Positions 1-9,086 of a stretch of DNA of 64,000 bases are shown piece by piece. The number at the start of each line of letters is the position of its first letter. Position 1 is the stretch's first letter. A program made the translations under genes and the position numbers. Origin of the DNA: CAYOZN01 sp964408455 (GTDB lineage: Bacteria; Planctomycetota; Phycisphaerae; UBA1845; UTPLA1); contig CAYOZN010000025.1 of the NCBI GenBank assembly GCA_964408455.1, forward strand, positions 31,320 through 95,319. Direction: 5' to 3'. The notes under the pieces are model-generated. The model saw only the letters and a list, made by a program, of their open reading frames with translations, ran no database searches and had not been told where the DNA came from.

Positions 1-708
1 GCGTGGAGCCGTTCGCTGACGGATGACCTGGCCGATGAACTCGGCGTCGTTCGCTGTACGGACGCCGCCGACGTGGCCGGCCGCTGCGACATCCTGACCG
101 TTCACGTTGCCGCGGCGCCGGAGACGAAGGGGTTGCTCAGCGCCGAGGTGCTCGACCGGCTCAGGCCGGGCAGCTACGTGATCAACACCGCGCGGGCGGA
201 TGTGCTGGACTACGTTGCCCTGGCGCGTGCGGTGCGCGAGAAGAACATCCGCGTGGGATTGGACGTCTTCCCCGACGAGCCTGCCGTCGGCGAGGCGGAG
301 TATCGCGCCGAAATTCTCAACGCCGGCGGCATCGTCTATGGCACCCACCACATCGGCGCATCCACCGAACAGGCCCAGCAGGCCATCGCCGATGAGACCG
401 TGCGCATCGCGCGGGTGTTTTCCCAGACGGGTGAAGTCGAGAATTGCGTCAACCTCCAGGCGCGGGCGCCGGCGGCCTGCCAGATGGTGGTGCGGCACTA
501 CGACAAGGTCGGTGTGCTTGCGCGGGTGCTGGACACGATCAGGCAGGCGGATATCAGCGTCAAGGACATGCGCAACACGATCTACCAGGGCTCGCACGCG
601 GCCGTGGCGGTGCTGCGGCTCGACAAGCATCCGCCCGCCGACGTACTGTCGGACATCGCCGCCATGTCGGACATGATCATCAAGGTGGACGTGAAACCGG
701 TCGAGTAA
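1..708 (+). CDS. D-3-phosphoglycerate dehydrogenase-like protein, 5'-truncated by the window edge
   Basis: Open from base 1, so only the C-terminal ~235 residues are present. They cover the end of the 2-hydroxyacid dehydrogenase NAD domain (VINTARADVLD with the conserved Arg, then a DVFPDEP segment with the catalytic Glu, then THHIGAST with the catalytic His) and a C-terminal ACT-like domain (RHYDKVGVLARVLDTI). This is the short SerA architecture, which oxidises 3-phosphoglycerate in serine synthesis or acts on a related 2-hydroxyacid. It lies 101 bp upstream of a second, longer PGDH in the same direction, so co-transcription is likely. The true substrate cannot be told from the fragment. Confidence 0.85.
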   Translation, partial: AWSRSLTDDLADELGVVRCTDAADVAGRCDILTVHVAAAPETKGLLSAEVLDRLRPGSYVINTARADVLDYVALARAVREKNIRVGLDVFPDEPAVGEAEYRAEILNAGGIVYGTHHIGASTEQAQQAIADETVRIARVFSQTGEVENCVNLQARAPAACQMVVRHYDKVGVLARVLDTIRQADISVKDMRNTIYQGSHAAVAVLRLDKHPPADVLSDIAAMSDMIIKVDVKPVE

Positions 709-809
709 ATGGACGTGGCCCGCGGCATCAACGTCGTATTCTTATGCGGGCCTGAAAGGCGAAAGGACCGCCTCATTCGGTCCGGCCCGTTCGAACTGAA
801 GGCTGCACA

Positions 810-2414
810 ATGCTTAGAATTCTTGTCGCCGATTCCATCGCCGAAGAGGGGCTGTCCATGCTGCGCGCCGCGCAGGGCGTGGAGGTCGATATCAGGACCG
901 GCCTCTCCCCTGCCGAACTGGCCGGCATCGTCGGCGAATACGACGGCATGATCATCCGCTCGGGCGTGAAGATCACCGCGGAGGTGCTGGCAAGGCCGGG
1001 CCGCCTGCGGGCGATCGCCCGCGCCGGCGTCGGCGTGGACAACGTGGATCTGCCTGCCGCCACGGCCGCCGGCGTCCTGGTCATGAATACGCCCGACGCC
1101 AACACCATCTCCACCGCGGAGCACACGATTGCCATGATGATGGCACTGCTGCGGCGCATTCCCCAGGCGCACAGCCACGTCGCCGCCGGCCAATGGAAGC
1201 GCGGCAGTTTTCTGGGCTCCCAGGCTGCCGGTAAGACGCTCGGCATTGTCGGCTTCGGCCGGGTCGGCCGCGCCGTCGCCGAGCGCGCGCTGGCTTTGCA
1301 GATGAGGGTGCTGGCGCACGATCCGTTCGTCCGCGATGAAACGGCCATGGACGGCCGCGTAAATATCGTGCCGGAGCTTGATCAGCTTCTGCCGCAGGTG
1401 GACGTGCTCACGCTGCACGCGGCCATGGCCGATGGCACGCAGCATCTCATCAACCGCGAACGACTGTCGCGGCTGAAGAAAACCGCTTTGCTGGTAAACT
1501 GCGCCCGCGGCGCGCTGGTCGACGAAGCCGCACTCGCCCAGGCGCTGAATGCAGGCAACATTGCCGGCGCCGCCATCGACGTCTTCGAAAACGAACCGCC
1601 GGCCGGCAGCCCTTTGCTGGCGTGCAAGGACGTGGTGCTCACGCCGCACCTGGGCGCATCCACCGGCGAGGCGCAGACCGCTGTCTCGACCGACGCGGTT
1701 GAGGCCATGCTCGACTACCTGCTCACCGGTGCGATCCGCAACGCGGTGAACGTCGCGGGGCTGCCGACCGGCCTTTCGCCGCGCGACCGGGCGTGCCTTG
1801 ATCTGACGGCGCGGATGGCGTCGCTGTTGTCGTGCTGGAGCGGAGAGGGCGTCGATCGCGTGGAGGTCAGCGTTGCCGGCGGCGAAGGCCTGGATGCGCT
1901 GCGGCCGACGCTGGCGCTCCAGGCGGTGGTGGGGCTGATGAACCCGCACATCGAGGGGCGGCTGAACCTGGTGAACGCGGCGGCATTCACGCAGCAGCGC
2001 GGCATCGAGGTGCAGCACGCGGCGCGCACGGCGAGGCAGGATTATTCCGAGATCATCCGCGTGGGCTTCGTCCGCGGCGGCGAGTCGCACGAGGCGGAGG
2101 GTGCGGTCTTCGTGGACGGTCGCCCGCGGATTCTCGCCATCGACGGCTACCGGATGGAGATGGTGCCGGCGGGCGAGCTGGTGATGCTCTTCAACGACGA
2201 CCGGCCGGGCGTGATCGGCCTGGTGGGCACGCTCTTCGGCGATCACGGCGTGAACATCGCCGACATGACGCTGTCGCGGCGGGAGAAGATGGCGCTGATG
2301 GTGCTGCGGCTGGACGGGCCGGCGCCGGAGGCGGTGCTGGCGGAGCTGCGGGCGGCGGCGGCCATTCTGGCTGTGCGCACCGTGACACTCCCGCCCCTTG
2401 TGTCCGGCGAATAG
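810..2414 (+). CDS. serA: D-3-phosphoglycerate dehydrogenase (long form)
   Basis: 534 residues, the usual size of long type I PGDH. It catalyses the first step of serine synthesis, 3-phosphoglycerate to 3-phosphohydroxypyruvate, in the cytosol. Seen: Rossmann motif GFGRVG at residues 148-153; catalytic Arg233 (NCARGALVDE), Glu262 (FENEPP) and His280 (TPHLGAST); an intervening allosteric-type domain after ~310; and a C-terminal ACT domain (FNDDRPGVIGLVGTLF) from ~455. The ACT domain is where serine feedback acts in this family. The ATG follows a weak purine stretch (GAAGG). It sits directly after another PGDH-like gene, and the pair may have different substrates. Confidence 0.95.
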   Translation: MLRILVADSIAEEGLSMLRAAQGVEVDIRTGLSPAELAGIVGEYDGMIIRSGVKITAEVLARPGRLRAIARAGVGVDNVDLPAATAAGVLVMNTPDANTISTAEHTIAMMMALLRRIPQAHSHVAAGQWKRGSFLGSQAAGKTLGIVGFGRVGRAVAERALALQMRVLAHDPFVRDETAMDGRVNIVPELDQLLPQVDVLTLHAAMADGTQHLINRERLSRLKKTALLVNCARGALVDEAALAQALNAGNIAGAAIDVFENEPPAGSPLLACKDVVLTPHLGASTGEAQTAVSTDAVEAMLDYLLTGAIRNAVNVAGLPTGLSPRDRACLDLTARMASLLSCWSGEGVDRVEVSVAGGEGLDALRPTLALQAVVGLMNPHIEGRLNLVNAAAFTQQRGIEVQHAARTARQDYSEIIRVGFVRGGESHEAEGAVFVDGRPRILAIDGYRMEMVPAGELVMLFNDDRPGVIGLVGTLFGDHGVNIADMTLSRREKMALMVLRLDGPAPEAVLAELRAAAAILAVRTVTLPPLVSGE

Positions 2415-2561
2415 CACCGGCTCGTTATGTCGTGCCACACGTTCTGTTTCCAGCAAATCGCGGACAATTCAGCGCCGGACAATTGACCTCGCCGCTCCGC
2501 TGCCTGTATTCTCGACGAGATCGGCAGCCGACCGGGTTAATGGCCAACAGGGGAAAGCACA

Positions 2562-3800
2562 ATGTCAAATCAAGTTATCCGCGCTTGGATTCTGCTTGTC
2601 GCTGTCGCCTGTGCGTTGGATCCGGGCACTGCTGCCGGCACCGACGGCACACCGGTGTGGCTCGAAGTGGAAGTCGCTCCCCCCGCACCAGGCGCACAGC
2701 TCAGCGCGCCAACCCTCGCGTTTGATCATTACGGCCGGCCGTCCGTGTCGTGGTCACGCGTGTTCGCAACCGGCCTGAATGAGGCATACCGTTCAGATCG
2801 GTTGGGCCTGGGATTATGGTCGCATCACCTTCTCGAGGGCGCCACCAACACCGGCATGGCTACATCCGTATCATTCGATCGGGCCGAGCGACCATTCTCG
2901 ATCTGGCAGGGCGGCAGCGGCAGCATCAAATATCAATTCAATAACGGCTCGACACAGACACTGGTGGCCAGCGGCGCTCATACGACGCGACCGTTGTTGC
3001 ATGCCGCCCATGATCTGGCCGGAGTGCTGCGCGGTGTTTACGCGGGCAACAATCCCGGGCAGGTGTTTGCAATTCAGCAGAGTGGAACTTCGTACACCAG
3101 CACAAACCTGTTCACCATTGCCAACGTCAGCGAGATGAAAGACCTCAGGCTGACAACCGACCACATGGGCCTGCGTCATATTGCTGCGCGCGTGGAAACA
3201 ACGACCGGCGATGAGAAGCTCTTTCTGGCTTCGGAGCCTTTGACCGGCGGCCCCTGGGCGAGCATGTTGCATCCCGCGGCAGGTAATGTGCGGGGCATCG
3301 ACATCACTACATCGCCCGAGGGCGAAGTTGCCTTCGCTTATTCGACGTTCGAGAGTGGCACCAACACGTCGCGCGTGTTCTATTCCAAGTTCAATGGCAT
3401 CTCGCTTGAGACCACGCAGGTGCTGTCGACGACGGCGCACCAGTTCCACGATTTGTCGCTGGCCTTTGACATGTCCGATGGCCGGCCCGCCATCGCCTAC
3501 GAGCGTCAGACCGTCACCCCCACGCCGGCCGAAGAGCTGCATTACGCGTGGCTGAATGCCTCGTCGGTCTGGCAGAGCGTGATTGTCGACGGCACTATTT
3601 CCCTGTCTAATCCCTCCGGGAGACTTCGCAGGCCTTCACTTGCATTCGACGATTTCGGAACGAGCTGGCCCGCCATCGCCTACGCCGATTCGGATGGATC
3701 GATGAACGTTGCGTTTGATCCGCCGGTGCCCGAGCCCGCCACCCTGTTGCTGATGGCGTGCGGGCTGATGGTGGCCGCACGTCGCCGGCGCCGGACGTGA
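2562..3800 (+). CDS. Secreted PEP-CTERM sorting domain protein
   Basis: 412 residues. The N-terminus is a signal peptide (hydrophobic AWILLVAVACAL, then an Ala/Gly cleavage region). The last ~25 residues form a textbook PEP-CTERM tail: PEPATLLL, a hydrophobic helix, then a RRRRR end. The exosortase/EpsH system recognises this tail for surface anchoring or export. The body has repeated beta-type segments (LAFDHYGRPSVSW, LAFDMSDGRPAIAYE, LAFDDFGTSWPAIAYA), suggesting a beta-propeller or other repeat fold built on a LAFD...PAIAY unit. No enzymatic motif is seen. The ATG has a GGGGAAAG ribosome site. No exosortase gene is in the window. Confidence 0.85.
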   Translation: MSNQVIRAWILLVAVACALDPGTAAGTDGTPVWLEVEVAPPAPGAQLSAPTLAFDHYGRPSVSWSRVFATGLNEAYRSDRLGLGLWSHHLLEGATNTGMATSVSFDRAERPFSIWQGGSGSIKYQFNNGSTQTLVASGAHTTRPLLHAAHDLAGVLRGVYAGNNPGQVFAIQQSGTSYTSTNLFTIANVSEMKDLRLTTDHMGLRHIAARVETTTGDEKLFLASEPLTGGPWASMLHPAAGNVRGIDITTSPEGEVAFAYSTFESGTNTSRVFYSKFNGISLETTQVLSTTAHQFHDLSLAFDMSDGRPAIAYERQTVTPTPAEELHYAWLNASSVWQSVIVDGTISLSNPSGRLRRPSLAFDDFGTSWPAIAYADSDGSMNVAFDPPVPEPATLLLMACGLMVAARRRRRT

Positions 3801-3953
3801 GACTCGGCCAAGCCCCGTATTTCATTTCACACTGCTTTCTGCAATGAATCCAAGCGGCGGTCGGCCGTGTGTCCCGCACGGTTTTTGGCTATCATGCCCG
3901 TCGTTTGCTTTAGTTTTCCTCAGCCAAACTCACACGACGGAGGCCTTACAGCG

Positions 3954-5273
3954 ATGTCCGGCACCAGCATCACCATGAGCGGCGGCAGGCTCAGCGTTCC
4001 CGAGCGACCCATCATCCCCTTTATCGAGGGCGACGGCACCGGGCCGGACATCTGGCGGGCGGCGGTCCGCGTTCTCGACGCCTCGGTGGAGAGGGCCTAT
4101 CGCGGGAGCCGCAAGATCGAGTGGAAAGAGGTGCTGGCCGGCGAGAAGTCGCACCAGAAGACGGGCGACTGGCTGCCGGAAGAGACGCTGTCGGCCTTCA
4201 AGCAGCACCTGGTTGGCATCAAGGGGCCGCTGACGACGCCGGTCGGCGGCGGCATCCGCTCGCTGAACGTCGCCCTGCGGCAGATTCTCGATCTGTTCGT
4301 CTGCCTGCGCCCGGTGCGGTATTTCGACGGCGTGCCCACGCCGGTGAAGCGACCGCAGGATGTGGACATGGTCATCTTCCGCGAAAACACGGAGGACATC
4401 TATGCGGGTATCGAGTATGCCGGCGGCACGGCGGAATCACAGAAGGTGCTCGATTTTATGTCGGCGAACTTCGCAAAGGAGTTCGGCAAGATCCGCTTCG
4501 GCACAAAGGAGAAGGGTGCCGCGTGGCAGCAGCAGCTTGAGGCCATCGGCACACCGAGGCGCGACGTGCCGGTGCAGGTCGGCATCGGCATCAAGCCGAT
4601 CAGCTATCTCGGCACCGAGCGGCTGGTCCACAGCGCCATCGGCTACGCGATCCAGAACGGACGCAAGAGCGTGACGCTGGTGCACAAGGGCAACATCATG
4701 AAATTCACCGAGGGGGCTTTCCGCGACTGGGGCTACCAGGTCGCGGCAAACTTCTTCGGGGCCAAGCCGCTGGACGGCGGGCCGTGGCACGTGATCCGCG
4801 CGGCCGAGTCTAAGATCCCCGGACTGAAGCACGATCTGGTCATCAAGGACGTGATTGCCGATGCGTTTCTCCAGCAGATTCTCACGCGGCCCGCGGAGTA
4901 CGATGTGATCGCGACGCTCAATCTCAACGGCGATTACATCTCCGACGCGCTGGCCGCCTGCGTCGGCGGCATCGGCATCGCTCCGGGGGCAAACATCAAC
5001 TACGTCACCGGCCACGCCATCTTCGAGGCGACCCACGGCACGGCGCCGAAGTATGCCGGGCAGGACAAGGTGAACCCCGGCAGCGTGATCCTCTCAGGCG
5101 AGATGATGCTGCGCTACATGGGCTGGAAGGAGGCGGCCGACCTGATCGTCAAGGGCGTGGAAGGCGCGATCACCGCGAAGACGGTGACGTATGACTTCGC
5201 ACGGATGATGGAAGGGGCGAATGAGGTGAAGTGCAGCGAGTTTGGCGAGGCGGTGGTGAGGCACATGGCGTAG
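3954..5273 (+). CDS. icd: Isocitrate dehydrogenase (NADP+)
   Basis: 439 residues from an ATG preceded by GACGGAGG (3936-3943); longer upstream reading lacks family similarity. It converts isocitrate to 2-oxoglutarate in the TCA cycle. Seen: FIEGDGTGPDIW near the N-terminus; the substrate loop GGGIRSLNVALRQ with Ser103, equivalent to the serine phosphorylated by AceK in E. coli; REN(T)EDIYAGIE; the metal-binding aspartates in NLNGDYISDALAA; and the NADP region FEATHGTAPKYAG. Length and motifs fit the E. coli-type homodimeric enzyme. It stands alone, with a PEP-CTERM gene before it and a nuclease gene after it. Confidence 0.96.
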   Translation: MSGTSITMSGGRLSVPERPIIPFIEGDGTGPDIWRAAVRVLDASVERAYRGSRKIEWKEVLAGEKSHQKTGDWLPEETLSAFKQHLVGIKGPLTTPVGGGIRSLNVALRQILDLFVCLRPVRYFDGVPTPVKRPQDVDMVIFRENTEDIYAGIEYAGGTAESQKVLDFMSANFAKEFGKIRFGTKEKGAAWQQQLEAIGTPRRDVPVQVGIGIKPISYLGTERLVHSAIGYAIQNGRKSVTLVHKGNIMKFTEGAFRDWGYQVAANFFGAKPLDGGPWHVIRAAESKIPGLKHDLVIKDVIADAFLQQILTRPAEYDVIATLNLNGDYISDALAACVGGIGIAPGANINYVTGHAIFEATHGTAPKYAGQDKVNPGSVILSGEMMLRYMGWKEAADLIVKGVEGAITAKTVTYDFARMMEGANEVKCSEFGEAVVRHMA

Positions 5274-5346
5274 GTCGGATCGCAGTTTCCTTTGAAATGC
5301 GTGTAAACGGGGACTGTGCGCCGGCGGAGCAGAGGAGACACCTTCA

Positions 5347-6420
5347 ATGTCCTTTACAACGGCGTTGTGGCGAGTAAGCAAGTCCGTCTTGACGCCGATT
5401 GACCGCGTAAAGCTGGACAGTGAAAGACGTCTAGAAGATTGGCTTGCCGCCGACTTGGGTTTGCTTGGTTACGATCTACTTCTGATTGCTAGACAAGCCG
5501 TAACGCCTGCAGGACGAATAGACCTGCTTGCATTAGATGAGAACGGGACGATTATCGTCATTGAGCTAAAGAAGGACAAAACGCCTCGTGAAGTAGTGGC
5601 GCAGGTTCTCGACTATGGAAGTTGGGTCAGCGAGCAAACGTATGAAACGCTCAATAGTCTTTACATGCGCAAGGATCCGCGCGGACTGGCGGAGGCGTTT
5701 CGTGAAAAGTTTGAATGCGGCCTGCCGGACGACGCTTTTATCGAGCACCGCCTTGTTATCGTCGCATCAGAATTGGACGACTCTTCCGAACGCATTGTGA
5801 ATTACCTGGCAGACGTCCATCAGTTGGGCATCAACGTTGTTTTCTTCAACATTTTTTTGAATGAAGGAATTGAGTTTGTTTCGAGGTCGTGGCTGGCGGA
5901 CCCGGAGGAGATTGAAGTTAAGCGGGAAATGAAGAAGGCCAAGCCATGGTCCGGTTTATATTACGTAAACGTCGGAATGGATCACCCAAAAGATGAGCGT
6001 CCGGTGCGATACTGGCCCAATTGCAAGAAACTCGGCTACCTAGCGGCGGGCGGACATCCCCGCTTCTGGAAGCCGCTGCACCGATTGCAGATAGGTGATC
6101 AGGTGATGGCTTACGTCAAGAAAGCAGGATACGTCGGCTATGGAATTGTGACGCAGCTGGCCGCGCCAATTCACAAATTTCGCCTAACAGACGGTACGAT
6201 CCTCAGTGAAGCGTTCGGGGTAGAGCAGGATGGTAATGAGGACAGGTGGGAACATGCCGTTGGCGTAGATTGGCGAACAACGTTTGCCGTTCAGGATGCA
6301 AAATGGTTTCTGGGAGCCTTCGCGAAACCGCCTGTTGTCTGCAAGATTCTGGACGAAAAGACAGCAGCCTTTCTCAGCCGCGAGTTTGGAATTCGTGCTG
6401 GCTCGGTTGTGGGCAATTAA
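5347..6420 (+). CDS. NucS-like PD-(D/E)XK nuclease with C-terminal PUA/EVE-like domain
   Basis: 357 residues. The N-terminal half has the restriction-like nuclease core: acidic residues Glu26/Glu30, Asp59 in GRIDLLALD, then Glu73-x-Lys75 in VIELKK, followed by QVLDYGSWV, as in the DUF91/NucS endonuclease group. The C-terminal part from ~200 (GLYYVNVG, RYWPNCKKLGYLAAGG, LQIGDQVMAYVKKAGYVGYGIV) resembles PUA/EVE-type folds that read modified bases. That assignment is by pattern only. Codon use is visibly more A/T-rich than the neighbours (many AAG, GAA, ATT, TTT), suggesting horizontal acquisition. A role as a single-gene, modification-sensing restriction or repair nuclease is inference. No methyltransferase partner is adjacent. 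Confidence 0.7.
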   Translation: MSFTTALWRVSKSVLTPIDRVKLDSERRLEDWLAADLGLLGYDLLLIARQAVTPAGRIDLLALDENGTIIVIELKKDKTPREVVAQVLDYGSWVSEQTYETLNSLYMRKDPRGLAEAFREKFECGLPDDAFIEHRLVIVASELDDSSERIVNYLADVHQLGINVVFFNIFLNEGIEFVSRSWLADPEEIEVKREMKKAKPWSGLYYVNVGMDHPKDERPVRYWPNCKKLGYLAAGGHPRFWKPLHRLQIGDQVMAYVKKAGYVGYGIVTQLAAPIHKFRLTDGTILSEAFGVEQDGNEDRWEHAVGVDWRTTFAVQDAKWFLGAFAKPPVVCKILDEKTAAFLSREFGIRAGSVVGN

Positions 6421-6734
6421 GGACGTTAATTCGGCGCCGCAAACATTGGCGACTTCAGGACGAAGTGCTACACCACGCGCACTCGCGGGGAGAAGAAAAC
6501 GTGGCCTGCCGCAAGACACGAAAAGCCCAATAGAGCCGTGGCGCTGGTCTTTCGGGCGTTTGTCTTACGGCAGGCTCACAAGATTGCGGCGGGATCTGCT
6601 TCCGTTGCACTTCATCCCTGAAAAACCCCGCCGCGGCGCAACTCCAACCGCGCCAACTTCAATTTCATGTCATACGCGCCAATATCAAATCATTTGGCGC
6701 CTCAGCGTGCGCAGACGCCGATCGACTGCATTCT
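6421..6734. other. Intergenic stretch between convergent genes
   Basis: About 314 bp between the nuclease gene (+) and the ATP-cone gene (-). No convincing coding sequence is seen. Its main structure is the inverted repeat at 6504-6575, listed separately. Confidence 0.5.
6504..6575. repeat. Near-perfect 15-bp inverted repeat with ~42-nt loop
   Basis: Arms GCCTGCCGCAAGACA (6504-6518) and TGTCTTACGGCAGGC (6561-6575) are complementary with one mismatch. Inner bases (AAAGCCC against GGGCGTTT) can extend the pairing. It lies between convergent genes, so it could act as a bidirectional terminator-like structure, but no clear U tract follows. It could also be a remnant of a mobile element end beside the A/T-rich nuclease gene. 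Confidence 0.6.
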
Positions 6735-7358
6735 TCATCCATCCGCCACGCGCCGGCGGTTTCCGGCAGCCCCCCGGCGGCGCTGTACCACCAGCGCCCC
6801 AGGCAAAAGCCCCCACGCCAGAAGTTCGCTCCGCATGATCTCCCCGACCAGCCCGGTCGTCACGGCCCGCAGTCCACAGTTGAACGTGAGCTGCTCCACG
6901 CGCCCCGCGATCATGCGCGCGGCCGGCCGCTCGAGTCCGTGCTCATCACGAAGGGCGCGGCTGATGCGGGACTTGTCCCAGCGGCGCATCACGTATCGTC
7001 CATCCCGAGGCCGACGCTCCGCCACGCGAACGTATTTGCGGTGCAGACCGCGTATCGTGTGGTGTTCCTTGATCGCCATGCCGACCGACGTGTTGCCCGT
7101 CTCGTTCAGCACCAGCTCGACCAGTTCCGCGATCTGGCCGGTGTGAATCGGCCGCGTCGGCGATGACTGTTCGAGATAGGTCTGCACCGCCTCGGCCAGC
7201 CCGCGCGCGGTCTCGGCGGGCACGATGCCGCTTTCCCCGGCGGTCTGAAAGCCGTTGCGAATGCAGTTGTGCAGTTTGACAAAGTCGAACGGTTCGAGCG
7301 AACCATCGCGCTTGACGACACGGATCGAGCCATCCATGGCCTTCGTGTTACGTTCCAT
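6735..7358 (-). CDS. Stand-alone ATP-cone domain protein
   Basis: 207 residues from ATG 7358, which overlaps the nrdR stop by 11 bp. An in-frame ATG seven codons later (7337) is an alternative start. The first ~95 residues form a good ATP-cone: IRVVKRDGSLEPFDFVKL, then ETARGLAEAVQTYL, then VLNETGNTSVGMAIKEH. In ribonucleotide reductases and NrdR this module binds ATP/dATP. A second, divergent copy may follow (DKSRISRALRDEHGLERPAARMI and on to LRAVTTGLVGEIMRSELL). No catalytic domain or zinc ribbon is present. Translational coupling to nrdR suggests a nucleotide-sensing partner of NrdR. That function is inference. Confidence 0.75.
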   Translation of the reverse strand: MERNTKAMDGSIRVVKRDGSLEPFDFVKLHNCIRNGFQTAGESGIVPAETARGLAEAVQTYLEQSSPTRPIHTGQIAELVELVLNETGNTSVGMAIKEHHTIRGLHRKYVRVAERRPRDGRYVMRRWDKSRISRALRDEHGLERPAARMIAGRVEQLTFNCGLRAVTTGLVGEIMRSELLAWGLLPGALVVQRRRGAAGNRRRVADG

Positions 7359-7851
7359 CTTGAAATAAATCCTGCTGACCCGGGACGTCCCGCAGATCCT
7401 TCTCAAGGATGTCCTGGGCCTCCTGTATAAAGTCGCCCACGAGCTTGAAGTTAAGATAGAGACTCGCGAAGCGCAGGTATGCAACCTTGTCGAGCTTGCG
7501 AAGCCGCGAGGAGACGGCGTTGCCCAGATAGGAACTCGGCACCTCGCGCTCGAACTTTCGAAAGACCTCCTCCTCGACTTCGTCCACCAGCGCCTCGAGC
7601 TTCTCCATTCCGAGGGGAAGCTTCCAACAGGCTCGTTGAAGCCCGCTGAGAAGTTTCTCCCGCTCGTATGGTACGCGGCTGCCATCCTTTTTGATCACCA
7701 GCAGTCGACTCGTCGCTTCGATACGCTCGTACGTCGTGAAACGCCGGTTGCACCCGAGGCACTGCCGGCGGCGACGGATAACCGCCCCGCCTTCCGTGGC
7801 CCTGGAGTCGATGACCTTATCCTCTTGTTCTTTGCAGTAGGGGCATTGCAT
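7348..7851 (-). CDS. nrdR: Transcriptional repressor NrdR
   Basis: 167 residues from the ATG of MQCPYCKEQ. It represses ribonucleotide reductase genes when dATP is bound. Seen: an N-terminal zinc ribbon with Cys3, Cys6, Cys31 and Cys34; the RRRRxCxxCxRRFTTYER signature; then an ATP-cone (LLVIKKDGSRVPYEREKLLSGLQRAC as its start). It is slightly longer than typical (~150 residues) because of a C-terminal tail (DLRDVPGQQDLFQDGT). The gene overlaps the downstream ATP-cone gene. No nrd structural gene is in the window. Confidence 0.95.
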   Translation of the reverse strand: MQCPYCKEQEDKVIDSRATEGGAVIRRRRQCLGCNRRFTTYERIEATSRLLVIKKDGSRVPYEREKLLSGLQRACWKLPLGMEKLEALVDEVEEEVFRKFEREVPSSYLGNAVSSRLRKLDKVAYLRFASLYLNFKLVGDFIQEAQDILEKDLRDVPGQQDLFQDGT

Positions 7852-8108
7852 TCGGCGTCTTGAACCAGGGCGCCACACTTCTGCCCGCGCCCCAACATCT
7901 TGTATCCGCCGCAACTTACAGCTACCACATGGCGCGTGTCAAGCAAAAAGCGCGGCCCTCCCCCTTTGGAACGGCGCCCGTCGGCCATACACTCCCCCGT
8001 TTTCTCCGCGCCGCGATGCGAGTCTGCATCCTGTGAAATGCACTGAGAGTTGTTTGTCGACGCGCGGCCTTTCGGCCAGTCGTCACGACGTGAGTAGAAT
8101 CGAAAACC

Positions 8109-8996
8109 GTGAGTCGCTCCCTGCGAGAATTGCTGTTCGAAGATATCCGCCTCATCGGCTACAGCGTGGCCGGCGAGGAGACCGTGATTGCGGCGCCGGA
8201 GCTCAACGTCTGCTTTGACGTGGGTAAGGCGCCGGCGGAGATCCTGCCGATCGATCACGTCCTGCTGAGCCACGGGCACATGGACCACTCTGCCGGGCTG
8301 GCCTACTACTTCAGCCAGCGCAATTTCGTCGGCAATGCGCCGGGTTGCGCCCTGGTGCCCGAGCGACTGGTTGAGCCGATCAACAAGCTGATGCGCGTAT
8401 GGGGCGAGATCGAGGGCCACGTGTCGCCCGCGCGGATCATCGGCATGCGGCCGGGAGATTCGCACGAACTGCGCCGCGGTCTGGTCGCTCGCGCATTCGA
8501 GATCAACCACGGCGTGCCGTCGCTGGGGTTCTGCGTCGTGGATGTTCGCAGGAAGCTGCGCCCGGAATTCTCCGACAAGACAGGACCGGAGCTGGTCGAA
8601 CTCAAGAAGAAGGGCGTCGACATTCAGTACACCCTAGAGGTTCCGCTCATTGCGTACTGCGGTGACACCGCCGAGGGCGCGTGGATCGACAATGGCCTGG
8701 TGCGCTCGGCCCGCATGCTGGTGCTCGAATGCACCTTCTTCGAAGCCGATCACGTTCGCCGCGCCCGGGCCGGCTTTCACATGCACGTTCGCGACGTCGC
8801 CCGGCTGGTGAATCGCCTGGATAACCCGCACATCGTGCTGTCGCACGTCACGCGTCGCACCGGCGTGCGCGAGGGTCGGCGTGCCCTTGCCAGGCTGGTG
8901 CCCGAAGACGTGATGCGGCGCGTGACATTTCTGATGGAAGGCCGGCGGCTTCGAACGCAGCGACCGCTGCCGTTGCCCGAGTCGACGCCCGAGTAG
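8109..8996 (+). CDS. MBL-fold (RNase Z-like) metal-dependent hydrolase
   Basis: 295 residues from a GTG start. The metallo-beta-lactamase signature HGHMDH is at residues 55-60 (LLSHGHMDHSAG). Further metal-ligand candidates are His in FEINHGVPSLGF, Asp in YCGDTAEG, and His in IVLSHVTRRTG. The layout (short N-terminus, YCGDT, SHVTRR end) resembles RNase Z/ElaC-type or arylsulfatase-like MBL proteins in bacteria. The substrate, whether tRNA 3' end or a small molecule, is not settled. It is divergent from nrdR and stands alone. Confidence 0.8.
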   Translation: MSRSLRELLFEDIRLIGYSVAGEETVIAAPELNVCFDVGKAPAEILPIDHVLLSHGHMDHSAGLAYYFSQRNFVGNAPGCALVPERLVEPINKLMRVWGEIEGHVSPARIIGMRPGDSHELRRGLVARAFEINHGVPSLGFCVVDVRRKLRPEFSDKTGPELVELKKKGVDIQYTLEVPLIAYCGDTAEGAWIDNGLVRSARMLVLECTFFEADHVRRARAGFHMHVRDVARLVNRLDNPHIVLSHVTRRTGVREGRRALARLVPEDVMRRVTFLMEGRRLRTQRPLPLPESTPE

Positions 8997-9086
8997 CAAC
9001 CGGCGGTGCTCGGCGCGGAACGGTGTTCTGCATCCCAGGCCTTCACGCGAGCTGAGCGCCGGTTCTGATCGCGCTGGTAATCGAGG

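Noticed and set aside
2415..2440. Possible degenerate CAC...GTGCCACA hairpin after serA
   Set aside because: Only the ends match. The arms do not pair, so it is not counted in the repeat family.
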